Source of the DNA: Nocardia lijiangensis NBRC 108240
Lineage (GTDB): Bacteria; Actinomycetota; Actinomycetes; Mycobacteriales; Mycobacteriaceae
DNA length: 64,000 bases
Reading direction: 5' to 3'
NCBI RefSeq assembly: GCF_001613045.1
Contig: NZ_BDBP01000050.1
Span: 1 to 64,000, forward strand
The notes below the pieces were generated by a model that saw only the letters and a list, made by a program, of their open reading frames with translations, had not been told where the DNA came from and searched no databases. Positions within the stretch are counted from its first letter, which is position 1; the number at the start of each line of letters is the position of its first letter. The position numbers and the translations under genes are program-made. This document shows, one piece after another, positions 63,946 to 64,000 of the stretch.

Positions 63946-64000
63946 CACAGGCGGTGTCGACGCCTCGCACAGGCGGCGGCTGTGTGCTGCGTGTGGTGGC

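Overview
This is high-GC actinobacterial DNA, most likely from Nocardia or a close relative in the Mycobacteriales. The evidence is NucS, a GlgE-type glucan pathway, a CysO/Mec/CysM cysteine pathway, DivIVA-like and DUF3817 proteins, EspG and DUF3558 proteins, many leaderless starts (a TANNNT box 6-7 nt before ATG or GTG), and a gene order that follows the Mycobacterium tuberculosis block Rv1321 to Rv1343c. No rRNA, tRNA, CRISPR array or insertion sequence was found.

Backbone part 1 (0-17.7 kb): a membrane-anchored secreted protein, nucS, an endonuclease/exonuclease/phosphatase-fold protein, a small Cys/His protein, a DivIVA-like coiled-coil protein, methylmalonyl-CoA epimerase, an acetyl-CoA acetyltransferase, a DUF3817 protein, a thioredoxin-like TPR protein, glgE-glgB (overlapping), a LysE exporter, a TetR/VOC divergent pair with twin operators, a 24-bp tandem repeat, glgP and a purine permease. 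GlgE and GlgB build alpha-glucan and GlgP degrades it.

Accessory block (17.8-27.4 kb): DoxX behind a 22-bp perfect palindrome, RidA, a SUMF1-fold protein beside a transmembrane Ser/Thr kinase, several small unrecognised genes, and a type VII secretion-associated set (DUF3558 lipoprotein, two helical substrate-like proteins, EspG-like chaperone) without core secretion genes. In M. tuberculosis glgP and dinG are neighbours, so this block looks inserted.

Backbone part 2 (27.7-40.9 kb): dinG, pncA, pncB, clpS, a DUF2017 gene, a P1 peptidase, mec-cysO-cysM, rhomboid, a metallo-beta-lactamase-fold protein, rph-rdgB, and a DUF3817/membrane pair. The usual murI slot between rhomboid and the metallo-beta-lactamase gene is empty. 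CysO carries nine extra residues after its Gly-Gly.

Regulators and natural-product region (41-64 kb): SDR/TetR, a group 2 sigma factor/TetR and PadR/FAD-monooxygenase sets, each with visible operators, then a short protein resembling the N-terminal part of an adenylation domain, a 4614-residue EntF-like trimodular peptide synthetase (C-A-T-E, C-A-T, C-A-T-E-TE), and a translationally coupled three-gene ABC exporter. The synthetase probably makes an N-capped tripeptide that the transporter exports. Unusual points are two low-complexity insertions inside catalytic domains, a candidate leader ORF with hairpins before the synthetase, and the adenylation-like fragment.
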